Positions 17,778-27,745 are shown, counted from the stretch's first letter. The stretch: 64,000 bases of DNA from Anaerotignum sp. MB30-C6 (GCF_030908465.1 NZ_CP133078.1:1054001-1118000); one strand, 5' to 3'. Notes: generated by a model from the letters alone, not told the origin. Numbers and translations are program-made.

Positions 17778-19048
17778 TATTTACTACCTCCAATCTTTCT
17801 GGGATCCGCAATATTACCTGCAATTGCCGATGCCGCAGCAACTGCGGGGCTTGCTAGATAAACTTCGCTTTCCACATGACCCATACGACCGACAAAGTTT
17901 CTGTTTGTTGTGGATACGCAACGTTCACCCGATGCCAAAATACCCATATGTCCGCCTAAGCAAGGGCCACAGGTAGGCATGGAGAAGATTGCGCCAGCTT
18001 CTATAAAATCTGTTACATATCCACGGCGAATACATTCCAGATAAATTTCTTGGGTGGCAGGGATGACAATGGTACGCACATGATCCGCAACCTTTTTACC
18101 ACGAAGAATATCTGCGGCGATTTGCATATCGTCTATTCTCCCGTTGGTACAGGAACCGATTACCACCTGATGGATTTTCACGTCTCCAACTTGGTCTATG
18201 GTGCGTGTGTTATCGGGCAGGTGGGGGAAGGAAATGGTTGGCTGGAGGGCAGAAAGGTCGATGGTGATTTCTTCATCATACTCTGCGTCCGCATCAGCTT
18301 CAAAAATATCAAAAGGCTTCTTGGAATGTTCCTTTGCATAGGCGATACAAACTTCGTCTATAGGGAAAATACCATTTTTCGCCCCTGCTTCGATTGCCAT
18401 ATTGGCGATGGTAAAGCGATCGTCCATAGTTAATTCCTTGATGCCTTCACCCACAAATTCCATGGAGCGGTATAAAGCGCCATCAACACCAATCATTCCA
18501 ATGATATGTAAAATAACGTCTTTACCGCTAACATGAGGTGGTTTTTTACCGATGATATTAAACTTAATCGCCGAGGGTACTTTAAACCAACATTCCCCCG
18601 TAGCCATGCCAATTGCCATATCCGTAGAGCCGATGCCTGTGGAGAATGCGCCAAGTGCGCCGTAGGTACAGGTATGGCTGTCAGCGCCGATGATTACTTC
18701 AGCGGGCACGACGATGCCTTGCTCGGGGAGAAGGGCGTGCTCAATACCAGCCTTGCCAACGTCGAAGAAGTTTTTAATGTTCATATCGTAGGCGAAGGTA
18801 CGGCAGCTTTTGCACTGCTCTGCTGCTTTAATGTCTTTATTTGGTGTGAAGTGATCCAAAACAATCACTACCTTTTCTGTGTCGAAAACTTGGGTTGCGC
18901 CTGTTTTGGCGAACTCTTTCAGGGCAACGGCGGTGGTGATATCATTGCCCATTACAATGTCTAACTTTGCTTGAATTAGCTGGCCTGGCACCACAGAGTC
19001 CAAGCCTGCGTGCTTTGCCAATATTTTTTGTGTCATTGTCATTCCCAT
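17777..19048 (-). CDS. leuC: 3-isopropylmalate dehydratase, large subunit
   Basis: Large, iron-sulfur subunit of isopropylmalate isomerase. The 423 residues hold the aconitase-type blocks [41 protein letters not shown] and [10 protein letters not shown], with the three [4Fe-4S] Cys in the last two blocks present. The start is taken as 19048 ([15 protein letters not shown]), since AAAGGA lies at a better distance there than for an ATG 12 bases upstream. It is separated from leuA by a MITE-like 227-bp element, but is still expected to be in the leucine operon. Confidence 0.97.
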   Translation of the reverse strand: MGMTMTQKILAKHAGLDSVVPGQLIQAKLDIVMGNDITTAVALKEFAKTGATQVFDTEKVVIVLDHFTPNKDIKAAEQCKSCRTFAYDMNIKNFFDVGKAGIEHALLPEQGIVVPAEVIIGADSHTCTYGALGAFSTGIGSTDMAIGMATGECWFKVPSAIKFNIIGKKPPHVSGKDVILHIIGMIGVDGALYRSMEFVGEGIKELTMDDRFTIANMAIEAGAKNGIFPIDEVCIAYAKEHSKKPFDIFEADADAEYDEEITIDLSALQPTISFPHLPDNTRTIDQVGDVKIHQVVIGSCTNGRIDDMQIAADILRGKKVADHVRTIVIPATQEIYLECIRRGYVTDFIEAGAIFSMPTCGPCLGGHMGILASGERCVSTTNRNFVGRMGHVESEVYLASPAVAAASAIAGNIADPRKIGGSK

Positions 19049-19088
19049 ATAAAAATTCATCCTTTCAAATTGTCGAAAAAACTCAGTT

Positions 19089-19315
19089 AAGACCTTGGGC
19101 GTTCCCCTAAACCTACCGCTTTTTGTAAAAAGCGAGGCAAAAACTTTTATTTTAAACCGTGAATTGCGCGGGTTTGGAAAAGGGGAAGGGAGTTTCCTTC
19201 TTTTGTTTTCTTATTTCTTACCCTTTACCCAAGGCATACCTTGGGCAAAAATAAAGTTTAGGTCAAGCCTTTTCAAAGGCTTGTAGGGTGTTAGGGACGG
19301 AGTCCCTAAGGTCTT
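19089..19315. mobile_element. MITE-like element with inverted ends between leuC and leuA
   Basis: The ends are AAGACCTTGGG and CCCTAAGGTCTT, an inverted pair that extends imperfectly for about 25 bases (CCCTAAACC-like on each side). Inside are three perfect hairpins: CGCTTTTT/AAAAAGCG (19117-19134), CCCAAGG/CCTTGGG (19228-19245) and AAGCCTTT/AAAGGCTT (19265-19282), plus TTAGGGAC/GTCCCTAA near the right end. It begins four bases beyond the leuA stop. No transposase frame is inside. No clear target-site duplication is seen. Confidence 0.6.
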
Positions 19316-19319
19316 GCTC

Positions 19320-20984
19320 TTACACAGTCAGCATTTTGTTTATGGTGCTTACCACCGCCCGAAGGGATGACTTGCCTACGCTGGAAGAGGTACCTGCACC
19401 ATAATACCGCTTTCCGTCAGCATCCTTTGTCTCGATATAAGAAATAGCTCTGGAGTTTGTGCCAAGCTCCATGGAATGCCCCCGATAGTTTACAATATCA
19501 ATGGGCATATGGATGAAGTCGTTCACAGCATGGCAGAAAGCAGAAACAACGCCGTTGCCTTCCCCTTGAATAAAATGCCTTTCGTCGTTGTACTCAATTT
19601 CCGCTTCAATGGCAATCACATCACGCTCAGGGTCAATGGTCTCTGTACGGTATTGAATCAGTTTAAAAGGGCTGCGGATATCAACATATTCCTGACTAAA
19701 AATCTCGAAAATTTTTTCAGGGCTTAGCTCACACTGCAGCTCGTCGGAGACTCGGGTCACAACTGCGCCAATGTCCTTCTGGAATGCCTTTGGTATGTGC
19801 AGGGAGTAATATTGCTCCAAAATAAAGGTCACGCCGCCTTTGCCCGACTGGCTATTGATCCGAATAATGGGATCGTAATTTCTCCCCACATCCATAGGGT
19901 CGATAGGCAGATAGGGTACTTCCCAATGGTCAGGGTGTTGTTTCATCCCATCCATGCCCTTGCGGATAGCATCCTGATGGCTCCCAGAGAAGGCAGTGTA
20001 TACCAGCTGCCCTGCATAAGGATGGCGAGGATGAACGCTCATTTGTGTAGAGCTCTCATAAATTTCAACGGCCTCGTCAATTTTTGTAAAGTCCAGCAAA
20101 GGATCAATGCCTTGGGTGAAAAGGTTCAGGGCAACAGTCATAATATCCGCATTACCCGTGCGTTCACCGTTTCCAAATAATGTTCCCTCCACACGGTCAG
20201 CCCCTGCAAGCATTCCCAACTCCGTTGCGGCCACAGCAGTCCCTCTGTCGTTATGGGCATGAACGCTCACCAAAATGTTTTCTCTGTTTTTCAAATGACG
20301 GCACATATATTCAATCTGGTCAGCGTACAGGTTTGGCATACTCATTTCCACCGTTGCGGGCAGGTTTATGATTGCCTTTTTATCTGCCGTGGGCTGCCAA
20401 ACTTCGATGACTGCGTTGCAGATTTCAGCGGCAAAATCCATCTCTGTTCCCGTAAAGCTTTCAGGGGAATACTCGAAACGGAAGTTTGTTTCTGGGTAGC
20501 TCTCTGCCATTTCACGAATAAGGCTTGCACCGTAAACTGCCAAGTCTATGGTTTCTTTTTGAGAATTTCCGAAAACAACGTCTCTTTGCAGGGTAGAGGT
20601 GGAGTTATACAGATGCACGATGGCATTCTTCGCACCCTTTAACGCCTCAAAAGTTTTTTGGATAATATGCCCACGGGACTGGGTCAAAACCTGCACCGTA
20701 ACGTCGTCGGGAATCAAACGATTCTCAATCAGGGTTCTTGTAAACTCATATTCCGTCTCGGAAGCGGCGGGGAACCCAATTTCGATTTCCTTGAACCCTA
20801 TTTTTACAAGAAAGTCGAAAAATTCAAGTTTTTGTTCCATGCCCATGGGTGTTTCCAATGCTTGATTGCCGTCCCGAAGGTCAACGCTGCACCAGTGAGG
20901 TGCCTTGGTCAGACGGTTGTTTGGCCATGTTCTATCTTCAATTTTTACTGTTTCATAAGCTCTGTACTTCTTGTATTTCTCCAT
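19320..20984 (-). CDS. leuA: 2-isopropylmalate synthase, long (type 2) form
   Basis: Condenses acetyl-CoA and 2-ketoisovalerate, the first committed step to leucine. At 554 residues it is the longer bacterial/yeast-like form: catalytic HMGL-like barrel with WCSVDLRDGNQAL (metal-binding Asp), GFPAASETEYEF, VSVHAHNDRGTAVA (metal His pair) and GNGERTGNADIMTV, then a linker and a C-terminal LeuA dimer domain (about 430-554), known to bind leucine for feedback inhibition. The tail GTSSSVGKSSLRAVVSTINK is typical. It is the first gene after a leucine-type T-box. The start follows AGGAGGAAGTAAAA. Confidence 0.97.
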   Translation of the reverse strand: MEKYKKYRAYETVKIEDRTWPNNRLTKAPHWCSVDLRDGNQALETPMGMEQKLEFFDFLVKIGFKEIEIGFPAASETEYEFTRTLIENRLIPDDVTVQVLTQSRGHIIQKTFEALKGAKNAIVHLYNSTSTLQRDVVFGNSQKETIDLAVYGASLIREMAESYPETNFRFEYSPESFTGTEMDFAAEICNAVIEVWQPTADKKAIINLPATVEMSMPNLYADQIEYMCRHLKNRENILVSVHAHNDRGTAVAATELGMLAGADRVEGTLFGNGERTGNADIMTVALNLFTQGIDPLLDFTKIDEAVEIYESSTQMSVHPRHPYAGQLVYTAFSGSHQDAIRKGMDGMKQHPDHWEVPYLPIDPMDVGRNYDPIIRINSQSGKGGVTFILEQYYSLHIPKAFQKDIGAVVTRVSDELQCELSPEKIFEIFSQEYVDIRSPFKLIQYRTETIDPERDVIAIEAEIEYNDERHFIQGEGNGVVSAFCHAVNDFIHMPIDIVNYRGHSMELGTNSRAISYIETKDADGKRYYGAGTSSSVGKSSLRAVVSTINKMLTV

Positions 20985-21121
20985 TTTTACTTCCTCCTTA
21001 AATCATCTCTTCTTTTCCAGTATTTGAAATCTGCAACAAGAAAAAGAAATTTTGCTCCGCCCAATCCCCCCTAGGAAAGCAGTGTCTTAAGATTGATACG
21101 GCAAAGGGAAGTTTTAAAAAA

Positions 21122-21416
21122 TAAAAAAACCTCTCACCTAATTGCAATTATTTGCAAAGAGGTGAAAGGTTTTACTTCCACGGTACCACTCTTATTCGCC
21201 TATGTATAGGCGCACTATCGGATACAAACATATCCTCTCCCGGGTAACGGCGGAAATTCCGGGATCACCTACCGACCGAAGTCTTTTCAGTGTCCTGCTC
21301 CAAGGCGAGTTCTGCTGTTTTCTACCACTGCCTCGCACCAAGCGGCAGCTCTCTGGAAGTATCAAAAAGCGTACTATTCCTTTTCGTTGCATTTATTTCA
21401 ATACAATTTAATGTGT
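21122..21416 (-). ncRNA. T-box leader (leucine) of the leuA operon
   Basis: On the minus strand a long structured leader runs from the promoter to a terminator. The conserved T-box core AGAGTGGTACCGTGG (21178-21192) carries the UGGU bulge that pairs with the uncharged tRNA end. A specifier CTC (21307-21309) in GAACTCGCC codes for leucine. Stem I shows the AGAGAG motif and an AGGCAG turn. The terminator AACCTTTCACCT/AGGTGAGAGGTT with seven T (21122-21174) overlaps the antiterminator. Low charged tRNA-Leu should allow read-through into leuA. Confidence 0.93.
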
Positions 21417-21445
21417 ACTTTAGCAGAAATATGTTTTTTTGTCAA
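21417..21445 (-). promoter_or_regulatory. Promoter of the leucine T-box operon
   Basis: Minus-strand TTGACA, 17-base spacer, TAAAGT, immediately ahead of the leader. Confidence 0.8.
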
Positions 21446-21496
21446 TACATTTTCAAAAAAATTAAATATTTGATATGGTAGCATACTTCTTCAATC

Positions 21497-21545
21497 AAAA
21501 ACTCCGCCGAGAGAGTCGTCTCTGGACAGAGTTTTATTTTCGTTT
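21497..21545 (-). terminator. Terminator of the FadR-type regulator gene
   Basis: On the minus strand AAAACTC pairs with GAGTTTTT, with an inner AGAG/CTCT stem. It begins 13 bases after the stop codon. Confidence 0.65.
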
Positions 21546-21557
21546 TTAAAACCCGTT

Positions 21558-22256
21558 TTAGGAATTATTTAAGTCTTTAATACCTTTGGTAAGATGATAT
21601 CGCATTGCCATAGCTGCCCCATCGGCATCTCCCATTTCAATAAATTCCGCCATTTTTCCGTGATAGGTCATGGCGTTGTCGATGGATTTTACATCGGTAC
21701 CAATCTGGGTTGCGGTAATGATGGAATCCCTGACTGCTGTGGCAAGGGAGGGCATAATCAGCTGAATAATATCATTATGGGTGGCGGTGGCAATGGCAAT
21801 ATGAAAAATTTGATCTTCCTTGATAACTTCTTCCTTTGCACCTTTTTCCAAGGCGTTCATGCGGTTGGCAGAATCGATAATGGCTTGCAACTCCTCTGGA
21901 GTACCGTTTTGGATGGCAAGACGGATGCAAGACGGTTCTAGAATTAATCGGAATTCAAACCAACTATTCACCAGCTTCATTTTATCTTCTAGATAAGTCA
22001 AACCAAAAACATCGGTGGTTTGATTTTCGGGGGCGGTAACAAAGGTACCGCTGCCACGTTTGATCGTCAAAACACCTTTTGCCGCCAAAAGCTTGATTGC
22101 CTCTCGTAAGGTTGCGCGGCTTACTCCTAACTGGGCGGAAAGGTCGTGCTCGTTAGGCAATTTTTCGTTGGGCTTATATAGCTTCTGTAAGAAAATCATG
22201 TCGCTCAGTTCGTTTGCAACCATTTGAGAGACAGGAATAAACTCATTACTCTTCAA
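21558..22256 (-). CDS. FadR-family transcriptional regulator (GntR HTH, FCD domain)
   Basis: A 232-residue regulator. The N-terminal winged HTH (about 5-70) has LYKPNEKLPNEHDLSAQLGV then SRATLREAIKLLAAKGVLTI, the GntR/FadR pattern. The C-terminal all-helical FCD domain (about 90-225) has the metal-binding Asp/His residues in DQIFHIAIATATHND and in the late YHGKMAEFIEMGDADGA. FCD regulators often sense small organic acids. The start is TTG at 22256, because AGGAGGAG lies directly before it and no ATG downstream is supported. It is divergent from ilvD and the TRAP genes, which are likely targets; a TGGT..ACCA palindrome lies in the ilvD leader. Confidence 0.88.
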   Translation of the reverse strand: MKSNEFIPVSQMVANELSDMIFLQKLYKPNEKLPNEHDLSAQLGVSRATLREAIKLLAAKGVLTIKRGSGTFVTAPENQTTDVFGLTYLEDKMKLVNSWFEFRLILEPSCIRLAIQNGTPEELQAIIDSANRMNALEKGAKEEVIKEDQIFHIAIATATHNDIIQLIMPSLATAVRDSIITATQIGTDVKSIDNAMTYHGKMAEFIEMGDADGAAMAMRYHLTKGIKDLNNS

Positions 22257-22470
22257 TAAATCTCCTCCTTGTTTCGTGTGGATCAGGCATATTAAAATTA
22301 AATACAAATTACAATACATGCAATTCTTTAGCTGATGTAGGGAAGGTCCCATTGAATTTGTAAAGACCCTTCAACTATGACTATCTTTTTTCTATTGCCC
22401 AAATACTTTTTGAGTAGGCAATGGGGGCGTTCTTTCGTAAAACAAAAGGTAGCCATATACAACAAATTCA

Positions 22471-22782
22471 CTATCGTCTATCAAAGTCTTTATTGAGATG
22501 AGTTAGTACTGCTAGCTGCTGTGCTAGAATCTCCTCATTCTCCTTTTTTGTTTTTGTAGGATCATAGGCTTGAGCAAAAAAGTTGCAGGGTAGGTCTTTA
22601 CATTGGCCACAATTGTGAAATCCTTTCTCTTTTACACAGCACTGATAGATATTGCACACTTTTTCGCCTGTAAAGGCAAGCCAAAAAGCTTTACCCTGGA
22701 TTGCAGAACAGCCACGGCAGTCTTTGGGGAAATATTGGCACAGAGAACAGATAACACCACAACAACTAATGAGCTCACCCAT
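22471..22782 (-). CDS. Cys-rich DUF3795-like protein
   Basis: A 103-residue cytoplasmic protein with eleven Cys, arranged as CCGVICSLC, CRGC, CNIYQCC and CGQCKDLPC. This matches DUF3795-type small metal-binding proteins, widespread in anaerobes and of unknown function. The start ATG lies 12 bases after AGGAG. It is flanked by the FadR regulator and ilvD, with no clear operon link. The Cys spacing suggests zinc or an iron-sulfur cluster, but which one cannot be seen. Confidence 0.8.
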   Translation of the reverse strand: MGELISCCGVICSLCQYFPKDCRGCSAIQGKAFWLAFTGEKVCNIYQCCVKEKGFHNCGQCKDLPCNFFAQAYDPTKTKKENEEILAQQLAVLTHLNKDFDRR

Positions 22783-22980
22783 ATTTTTTCATTGCTCCTT
22801 TGCATAAGAAAGTTTATTAGAAGATTATAACAAATACATTATGTCATTTCAATTTTACTCTTTTTAATCTGTATATTATCGAGCTCCTACATAATAAAGT
22901 TGTATGACCAATTATAACACCGTTTTTCCTGTAATGTCTATGTATCTTTGCACGAAATTGAAGAATAGGGAATTTTTTCA

Positions 22981-23008
22981 TTGACAAGTAGTGAAAAAAG
23001 CATATAAT
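22981..23008 (+). promoter_or_regulatory. Strong sigma-A promoter of ilvD
   Basis: TTGACA, 16-base spacer, TATAAT; both boxes are perfect. It lies about 95 bases before the ilvD start. Confidence 0.85.
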
Positions 23009-23030
23009 TTTCTTTAAAGAATGAAAGATG

Positions 23031-23057
23031 TCTGACCGCTTTTGTGGTAGACCATGA
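23031..23057. promoter_or_regulatory. Candidate FadR-type operator in the ilvD leader
   Basis: GTCTGACC and GGTAGAC form an imperfect dyad, and TGGTAGACCA is a TGGT..ACCA pair typical of FadR-family sites. It lies just downstream of the transcription start, where binding would block elongation. Confidence 0.4.
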
Positions 23058-23104
23058 CTTGCTTAGGAAAATCAAGTATTTTTATACATAGAGGAGGATG
23101 CATT

Positions 23105-24766
23105 ATGAGAAGTGACGCAATGAAAACGGGACCAACCAAGATACCCCATAGATCTTTATTTAAAGCCCTTGGGCTGACAGATGAAGAAATTAGAAGACCT
23201 ATGATTGGCGTGGTTTGTGCTAAAAATGATATTATTCCAGGGCACTCCCATCTAGATAAAATTGCAGAGGCGGTACAAGCAGGGATTCGCATGGCAGGTG
23301 GGACACCCTTTGTTTTCCCTACAATCGGCGTTTGTGATGGTATTGCCATGGGACATACGGGAATGAGATATTCCTTAATCAGCAGGGAGCATATTGCCGA
23401 CTCCATAGAAATTATGGCAATGGCCCATCCTTTTGATGCTTTGGTGTTTATCCCCAACTGCGACAAAATTGTACCCGGTATGATTATGGCGTCCTTAAGG
23501 CTGAATATTCATAGTATTTTTGTAAGCGGTGGACCGATGATGCCTGGTAAAACCATGGATGGTAAAAAAATCACTCTCTCCAATGCCTTTGAGGTGGTTG
23601 GTGCTCTTGGTAAAGAAGGCGTAACAGAAGAACACCTGAAAGATGTGGAAGACAATGCTTGCCCTGGTTGTGGCTCTTGTGCAGGTATGTTTACCGCAAA
23701 CTCCATGAATTGTATGACAGAAGTCATTGGTTTAGGTTTACCCGGAAATGGTACAATCCCTGCAATCAGTGCGGCTCGTATTCGTCTGGCGAAAGAAGCA
23801 GGTATGAAAATAATGGAGCTTTTGGATAAGAATATCTGTCCTAGGGATATTGTGACTGAAAAATCCTTGAGAAACGCCCTTCATGCAGATATGGCTCTGG
23901 GCTGTTCTACAAATACGATTCTTCATTTGCCTGCCATCGCTCATGCAGCAGATATTGCGATAGATTTTGAAGACATCAACAAAATCAGCAAGGAGACTCC
24001 CCACCTTGTTAAGTTAAGCCCAGCGGGGTCTGATTGCTTGGTTGACTTAAACGATGCAGGTGGCATCAGTGCTGTATTAAAGGAGTTGGCAGATTACGGT
24101 CTGTTCGATACAAGTTTGATTACCTGTACGGGGAAAACTGTGGGAGAAAACATCACAAATGCAAGGGTTTTAGATACAAACGTGATTCGTTCTAAAGAAA
24201 CGGCCTACTCCCCAGATGGTGGTTTGGCGATTTTATGGGGGAATATCGGCCCCGATGGTGCAGTTGTCAAAAAGGGTGCCGTTCTGCCTGAAATGTTGGT
24301 ACATGAAGGCCCTGCAAAGGTATTTAATAGCGAGGAAGAGTCCATCGAAGCAATTTTGAACGACAAAGTTGTAGCAGGCGATGTTGTGGTAATCCGCTAC
24401 GAAGGCCCTAAGGGTGGCCCTGGAATGAGAGAAATGTTGGCACCTACAGCTTCTTTGGCAGGCAAAGGCTTAGACAACAGTGTTGCTCTGATTACCGACG
24501 GTAGATTTTCTGGTGCATCCAAGGGTGCTTCCATTGGACATATTTCTCCAGAGGCAGCCGCTGGGGGTGTAATCGGCATTATCCAAGATGGCGATATCAT
24601 CAGCATTGATATTCCTAACAACAAGCTGGAATTAAAGTTGGATGCCGCTGAAATCGAAAAAAGAATGGCTAACTTTAAACCAATGTTAAAAGAGGTACCA
24701 CAAGGCTACCTAAGAAGATACAGAGACTTGGTAACCAGTGCAAATACAGGTGCTGTGTTCAAATAA
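23105..24766 (+). CDS. ilvD: Dihydroxy-acid dehydratase
   Basis: Dehydrates 2,3-dihydroxy-isovalerate and -methylvalerate to keto acids for valine, isoleucine, leucine and pantothenate. The 553 residues have the IlvD/Edd blocks: GDTH-like [26 protein letters not shown] with the first cluster Cys, [18 protein letters not shown] with further Cys, and [16 protein letters not shown] near the end, so the Fe-S site is intact. The length and blocks fit IlvD better than the sugar-acid branch, although a FadR regulator and a TRAP transporter next to it are also typical of sugar-acid loci. The start at 23105 follows AGAGGAGG. Promoter and candidate operator lie upstream. Confidence 0.93.
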   Translation: MRSDAMKTGPTKIPHRSLFKALGLTDEEIRRPMIGVVCAKNDIIPGHSHLDKIAEAVQAGIRMAGGTPFVFPTIGVCDGIAMGHTGMRYSLISREHIADSIEIMAMAHPFDALVFIPNCDKIVPGMIMASLRLNIHSIFVSGGPMMPGKTMDGKKITLSNAFEVVGALGKEGVTEEHLKDVEDNACPGCGSCAGMFTANSMNCMTEVIGLGLPGNGTIPAISAARIRLAKEAGMKIMELLDKNICPRDIVTEKSLRNALHADMALGCSTNTILHLPAIAHAADIAIDFEDINKISKETPHLVKLSPAGSDCLVDLNDAGGISAVLKELADYGLFDTSLITCTGKTVGENITNARVLDTNVIRSKETAYSPDGGLAILWGNIGPDGAVVKKGAVLPEMLVHEGPAKVFNSEEESIEAILNDKVVAGDVVVIRYEGPKGGPGMREMLAPTASLAGKGLDNSVALITDGRFSGASKGASIGHISPEAAAGGVIGIIQDGDIISIDIPNNKLELKLDAAEIEKRMANFKPMLKEVPQGYLRRYRDLVTSANTGAVFK

Positions 24767-24798
24767 GGAACAAAAGGTTTTCAGTTCACAAGGTTACA

Positions 24799-24872
24799 AA
24801 CCCTTCCCTCCTGCTCTCTTTACCGCTTCTTTAGAAGTTTATTCTTCGTGAAGGGATGAGGTTGGAAGGGTT
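24799..24872 (+). other. Long inverted repeat between ilvD and dctP
   Basis: AACCCTTCC and GGAAGGGTT pair across about 56 bases that contain a second small stem (CTTCTTTAGAAG). It has no T-run, so it may protect or process mRNA rather than terminate it. Confidence 0.4.
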
Positions 24873-24911
24873 ATAGGGAAAATAAATACATATCTAGGAA
24901 GGGGTAGTAGT

Positions 24912-25931
24912 ATGAAACGTTTTTTGTCTATGGTTGCCATGACAACCGCACTTGTTGTAGCTTTGACCGCTTGTGGCGGCGGTGATAGCCAACCTGCAAG
25001 TACCGATGCGGCGTCAGGGGAACCCACTGTAATCAAGTTAGGAACCACTGTAAACGAACAAGATAGCTTCCAAATTGCAGCAGAGAAGTTCAAAGAGTTG
25101 GTGGCTGAAAAAACGGATGGGGCTTATGTAATTGAAATATATCCCAATGGATCTTTAGGGGATGAAAGAACCATGTTAGAAAGTATGCAGATGGGTACTC
25201 TGGATATGGGTATTATCACCAGTGGTCCTTTTGTAAACTTCGTGCCTGAAATGGGTGTATTGGATATGCCTTTCTTGTTCCCTGATAATGCAGCCGCTTA
25301 CAAAGTATTAGACGGTGAAGTAGGTCAAACATTATTAGACAAGTTTGAAAGTGCAAACTTAAAAGGCTTGGCTTATGCGGAAAGAGGTTTCAGAAACTTA
25401 ACAAACAACAGCAAGCCTATTACAGCTGCCGAGGATGTTAAGGGCTTAAAAGTTCGTGTTATGGAAAATGAAGTTTATATCTCTACGTTTGAATCTTTGG
25501 GTGTAAACGCTGTTCCTATGGCTTGGTCTGAAGCGTTAACAGCTTTACAGCAGCATACCATTGATGGTCAGGAAAACCCTGTAAATGTAATCCATTCCTT
25601 CAAATTATGGGAATCCCAGAAGCATTTAACCATGACTCGCCACGCATATGCGTCTGCAATTATCACAATGAGCCTGCAAAAATTCAATGCATTGCCTGAA
25701 GAAGTACAGGTTGCGTTCAAAGAAGCTGCCCAAGAAGCCGCAGAATATGAGCGTCAGTGGGTTGCAGATAACGAAGCGACGCAGTTGGAAGAAATTGCTG
25801 CAAATGGCGTAGAAGTCGTAAGTGAACCGGATATCGAATCCTTTAAAGCTGCGGTTCAGCCTACATATGATAAATATGGCGAACAGTATGCAGACTTAAT
25901 TGCACAGATTGAAGCCGCAATAAGTGAATAA
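24912..25931 (+). CDS. dctP: TRAP transporter solute-binding lipoprotein
   Basis: Extracellular binding protein of a TRAP transporter, 339 residues. A lipoprotein signal (MKRFLSMVAMTTALVVALTAC, lipobox LTAC) anchors it to the membrane. The mature part has the DctP features: FKELVAEKTDGAYVIEIYPNGS, GPFVNFVPEMGVLDMPFLF, the Arg-bearing PITAAEDVKGLKVRVMEN that binds a carboxylate, and WSEALTALQQHTIDGQENP. The substrate is probably a small organic acid but cannot be named. It is the first of dctP-dctQ-dctM, 145 bases after ilvD. Confidence 0.95.
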   Translation: MKRFLSMVAMTTALVVALTACGGGDSQPASTDAASGEPTVIKLGTTVNEQDSFQIAAEKFKELVAEKTDGAYVIEIYPNGSLGDERTMLESMQMGTLDMGIITSGPFVNFVPEMGVLDMPFLFPDNAAAYKVLDGEVGQTLLDKFESANLKGLAYAERGFRNLTNNSKPITAAEDVKGLKVRVMENEVYISTFESLGVNAVPMAWSEALTALQQHTIDGQENPVNVIHSFKLWESQKHLTMTRHAYASAIITMSLQKFNALPEEVQVAFKEAAQEAAEYERQWVADNEATQLEEIAANGVEVVSEPDIESFKAAVQPTYDKYGEQYADLIAQIEAAISE

Positions 25932-25962
25932 TGCTTATTGCTTGGGTTAAGGAGGTCTACTT

Positions 25963-26457
25963 ATGTCAGTCATATCATTTTTTAGAAAGCTCAGCGATGT
26001 CATTAACAAAGTTTCCATGACGATTTGCGTAGCCCTTCTGGCCGCAATGGTAGTGATCACCTTTGTACAAATTATTTGCCGTGTGTTTTTTACCGCACTA
26101 TCATGGAGTGAGGAGTTGGCACGATACCTTTTGATTTGGTCGTCTTTGCTGGGGGCAGGTTGTGTTTACAAATCAGGTAGCAATATTGCTGTTTTGTTTG
26201 TACAAAACCTATTGCCAGAGAAGTTAAGAAAGTTTGCCAAGATCTTGGTACATATCTTTTGTGGCGTATTTTTTGCCCTTGCCATTTACCATGGAATTCG
26301 TTACATGGGGTTGATGGGAACGCAAAAATCGGCTGCTTTACATATCCCCATGAAATACATGTATCTTTCCATCCCCTTAGGTTGTGGTATTATGGGATTC
26401 CATGCCTTAGACGCCATTTTTAGTGTAATTTATGGGAAGGGGGCGGACGAGCAATGA
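25963..26457 (+). CDS. dctQ: TRAP transporter small permease
   Basis: The 164-residue DctQ subunit, with four membrane helices (about 18-40, 52-72, 90-112, 128-150) and the family WSEELARYLLIWSSLLGAG motif between helices one and two. It follows dctP by 31 bases with AAGGAGG. Its stop overlaps the dctM start (ATGA), coupling the two permeases. Confidence 0.95.
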   Translation: MSVISFFRKLSDVINKVSMTICVALLAAMVVITFVQIICRVFFTALSWSEELARYLLIWSSLLGAGCVYKSGSNIAVLFVQNLLPEKLRKFAKILVHIFCGVFFALAIYHGIRYMGLMGTQKSAALHIPMKYMYLSIPLGCGIMGFHALDAIFSVIYGKGADEQ

Positions 26458-27716
26458 CCCTTGTATTATTTGGTGTATTCTTTTTATGCTTAGTGATTGG
26501 TGTTCCTGTTGCCTTTTCCATAGGCCTAGCTGCAGTGGCAGTTTTGTTTGCTGGTGATGTGGATAGGTTGGTGGTTGTTCAAAGAATGTTTGCGGCATCG
26601 GATTCCTTTTCACTGATTGCCATTCCATTTTTTATTTTTGCCGGTGACCTGTTGGCAAGTGGGGCAATTAGCAAGCGTTTGGTTGCCTTTGCGGAGTCTT
26701 TGGTTGGGGGTATTCGAGGTGGCCTTTCCATTGTTTCTGTTGTGGCGGGGATGTTCTTTGCTGCAATTTCTGGTTCTGGTGCGGCTACAACGGCGGCAGT
26801 TGGTGCAACTTTAATTCCTGAGCTTGAGGAAAGAGGTTATAAACCGGAATCATCGGCGGCTTTAATTGCCTCAGCGGGGACAATTGGCGTTGTTATCCCA
26901 CCTTCCGTTCCCATGGTTTTATACGCTGTAGTAGCGGAGCAAAGTGTAACAAAACTGTTCCAAAATGGTTTCTTGCCAGGTGTTTTGATGGGAATAGCCC
27001 TGATTGCAATTTCCTTGTGGCAAGCTTATAAGTTTGACTATCCCAAAGGAACGCCTTTTTCCTTTAGAAACGTTTGGGAGACGTTAAAAAGATCCATTTG
27101 GGGGCTGTTAATGCCTTTGATTATTTTGGGGGGGATTTTTTCAGGATACTTTACGCCTTCAGAGGCAGCGGTTATCGCCGTAGTATATGCGCTCATTATA
27201 TCTGCCTTTGTATACAAAGACCTAACTTGGAAATCTTTACATAAAATTATGGTGGGCAGTGTGAAAACCTCGGCGATTATTATGATTATTATTGCTTGCA
27301 GTGGTGTTTTTGGCTGGGTATTGGCAAACTGGAAGATTCCCGAAACCATTGCCACAGGGGTTTTGTCTGTTTCTAGCAATAAGTTTGTAATTTTATTTTT
27401 GGTTTCCGTGATTATTTTGGTTGCGGGGGTTTTTATGGAAACATCCTCGGCAGTCATTATTTTAACCCCTGTATTTCTGCCTTTAATGAAGGCACTGGAA
27501 GTAAACTTAATACACTTTGGCATTCTCTTTACCGTTGGTATTGCCATCGGAATGATTACACCACCCGTTGCAATCAACCTTTTTGTGGCGTCTAGTATTA
27601 CGGGCATGCCCATTGAAAGAATTTCTAAGGCGGTAATCCCGTTCTTAGTAGGCTTAATTGCCATTTTCTTCTTGATTGTATACGTTCCTATTTTCTTACC
27701 TGGTGTAATTATGTAA
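26454..27716 (+). CDS. dctM: TRAP transporter large permease
   Basis: The 420-residue DctM subunit with about twelve membrane helices. Family blocks are present: IPFFIFAGDLLASGAIS, GMFFAAISGSGAATTAAVG, GTIGVVIPPSVPMVLYAVVAEQSV and ITPPVAINLFVASSITG. It couples import to the Na+ gradient in known systems. Overlap with dctQ and a strong terminator mark it as the last gene of the operon. Confidence 0.95.
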   Translation: MTLVLFGVFFLCLVIGVPVAFSIGLAAVAVLFAGDVDRLVVVQRMFAASDSFSLIAIPFFIFAGDLLASGAISKRLVAFAESLVGGIRGGLSIVSVVAGMFFAAISGSGAATTAAVGATLIPELEERGYKPESSAALIASAGTIGVVIPPSVPMVLYAVVAEQSVTKLFQNGFLPGVLMGIALIAISLWQAYKFDYPKGTPFSFRNVWETLKRSIWGLLMPLIILGGIFSGYFTPSEAAVIAVVYALIISAFVYKDLTWKSLHKIMVGSVKTSAIIMIIIACSGVFGWVLANWKIPETIATGVLSVSSNKFVILFLVSVIILVAGVFMETSSAVIILTPVFLPLMKALEVNLIHFGILFTVGIAIGMITPPVAINLFVASSITGMPIERISKAVIPFLVGLIAIFFLIVYVPIFLPGVIM

Positions 27717-27745
27717 ATTTATATCTTTGCCTAATAAATATAAAT

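Noticed and set aside
19095..19286. Open frame inside the MITE-like element
   Set aside because: It is made of inverted repeats, has no ribosome site and looks unlike a protein.
23105..24766. Sugar-acid dehydratase instead of IlvD
   Set aside because: The TRAP/FadR setting suggested it, but the sequence blocks and length match dihydroxy-acid dehydratase more closely.
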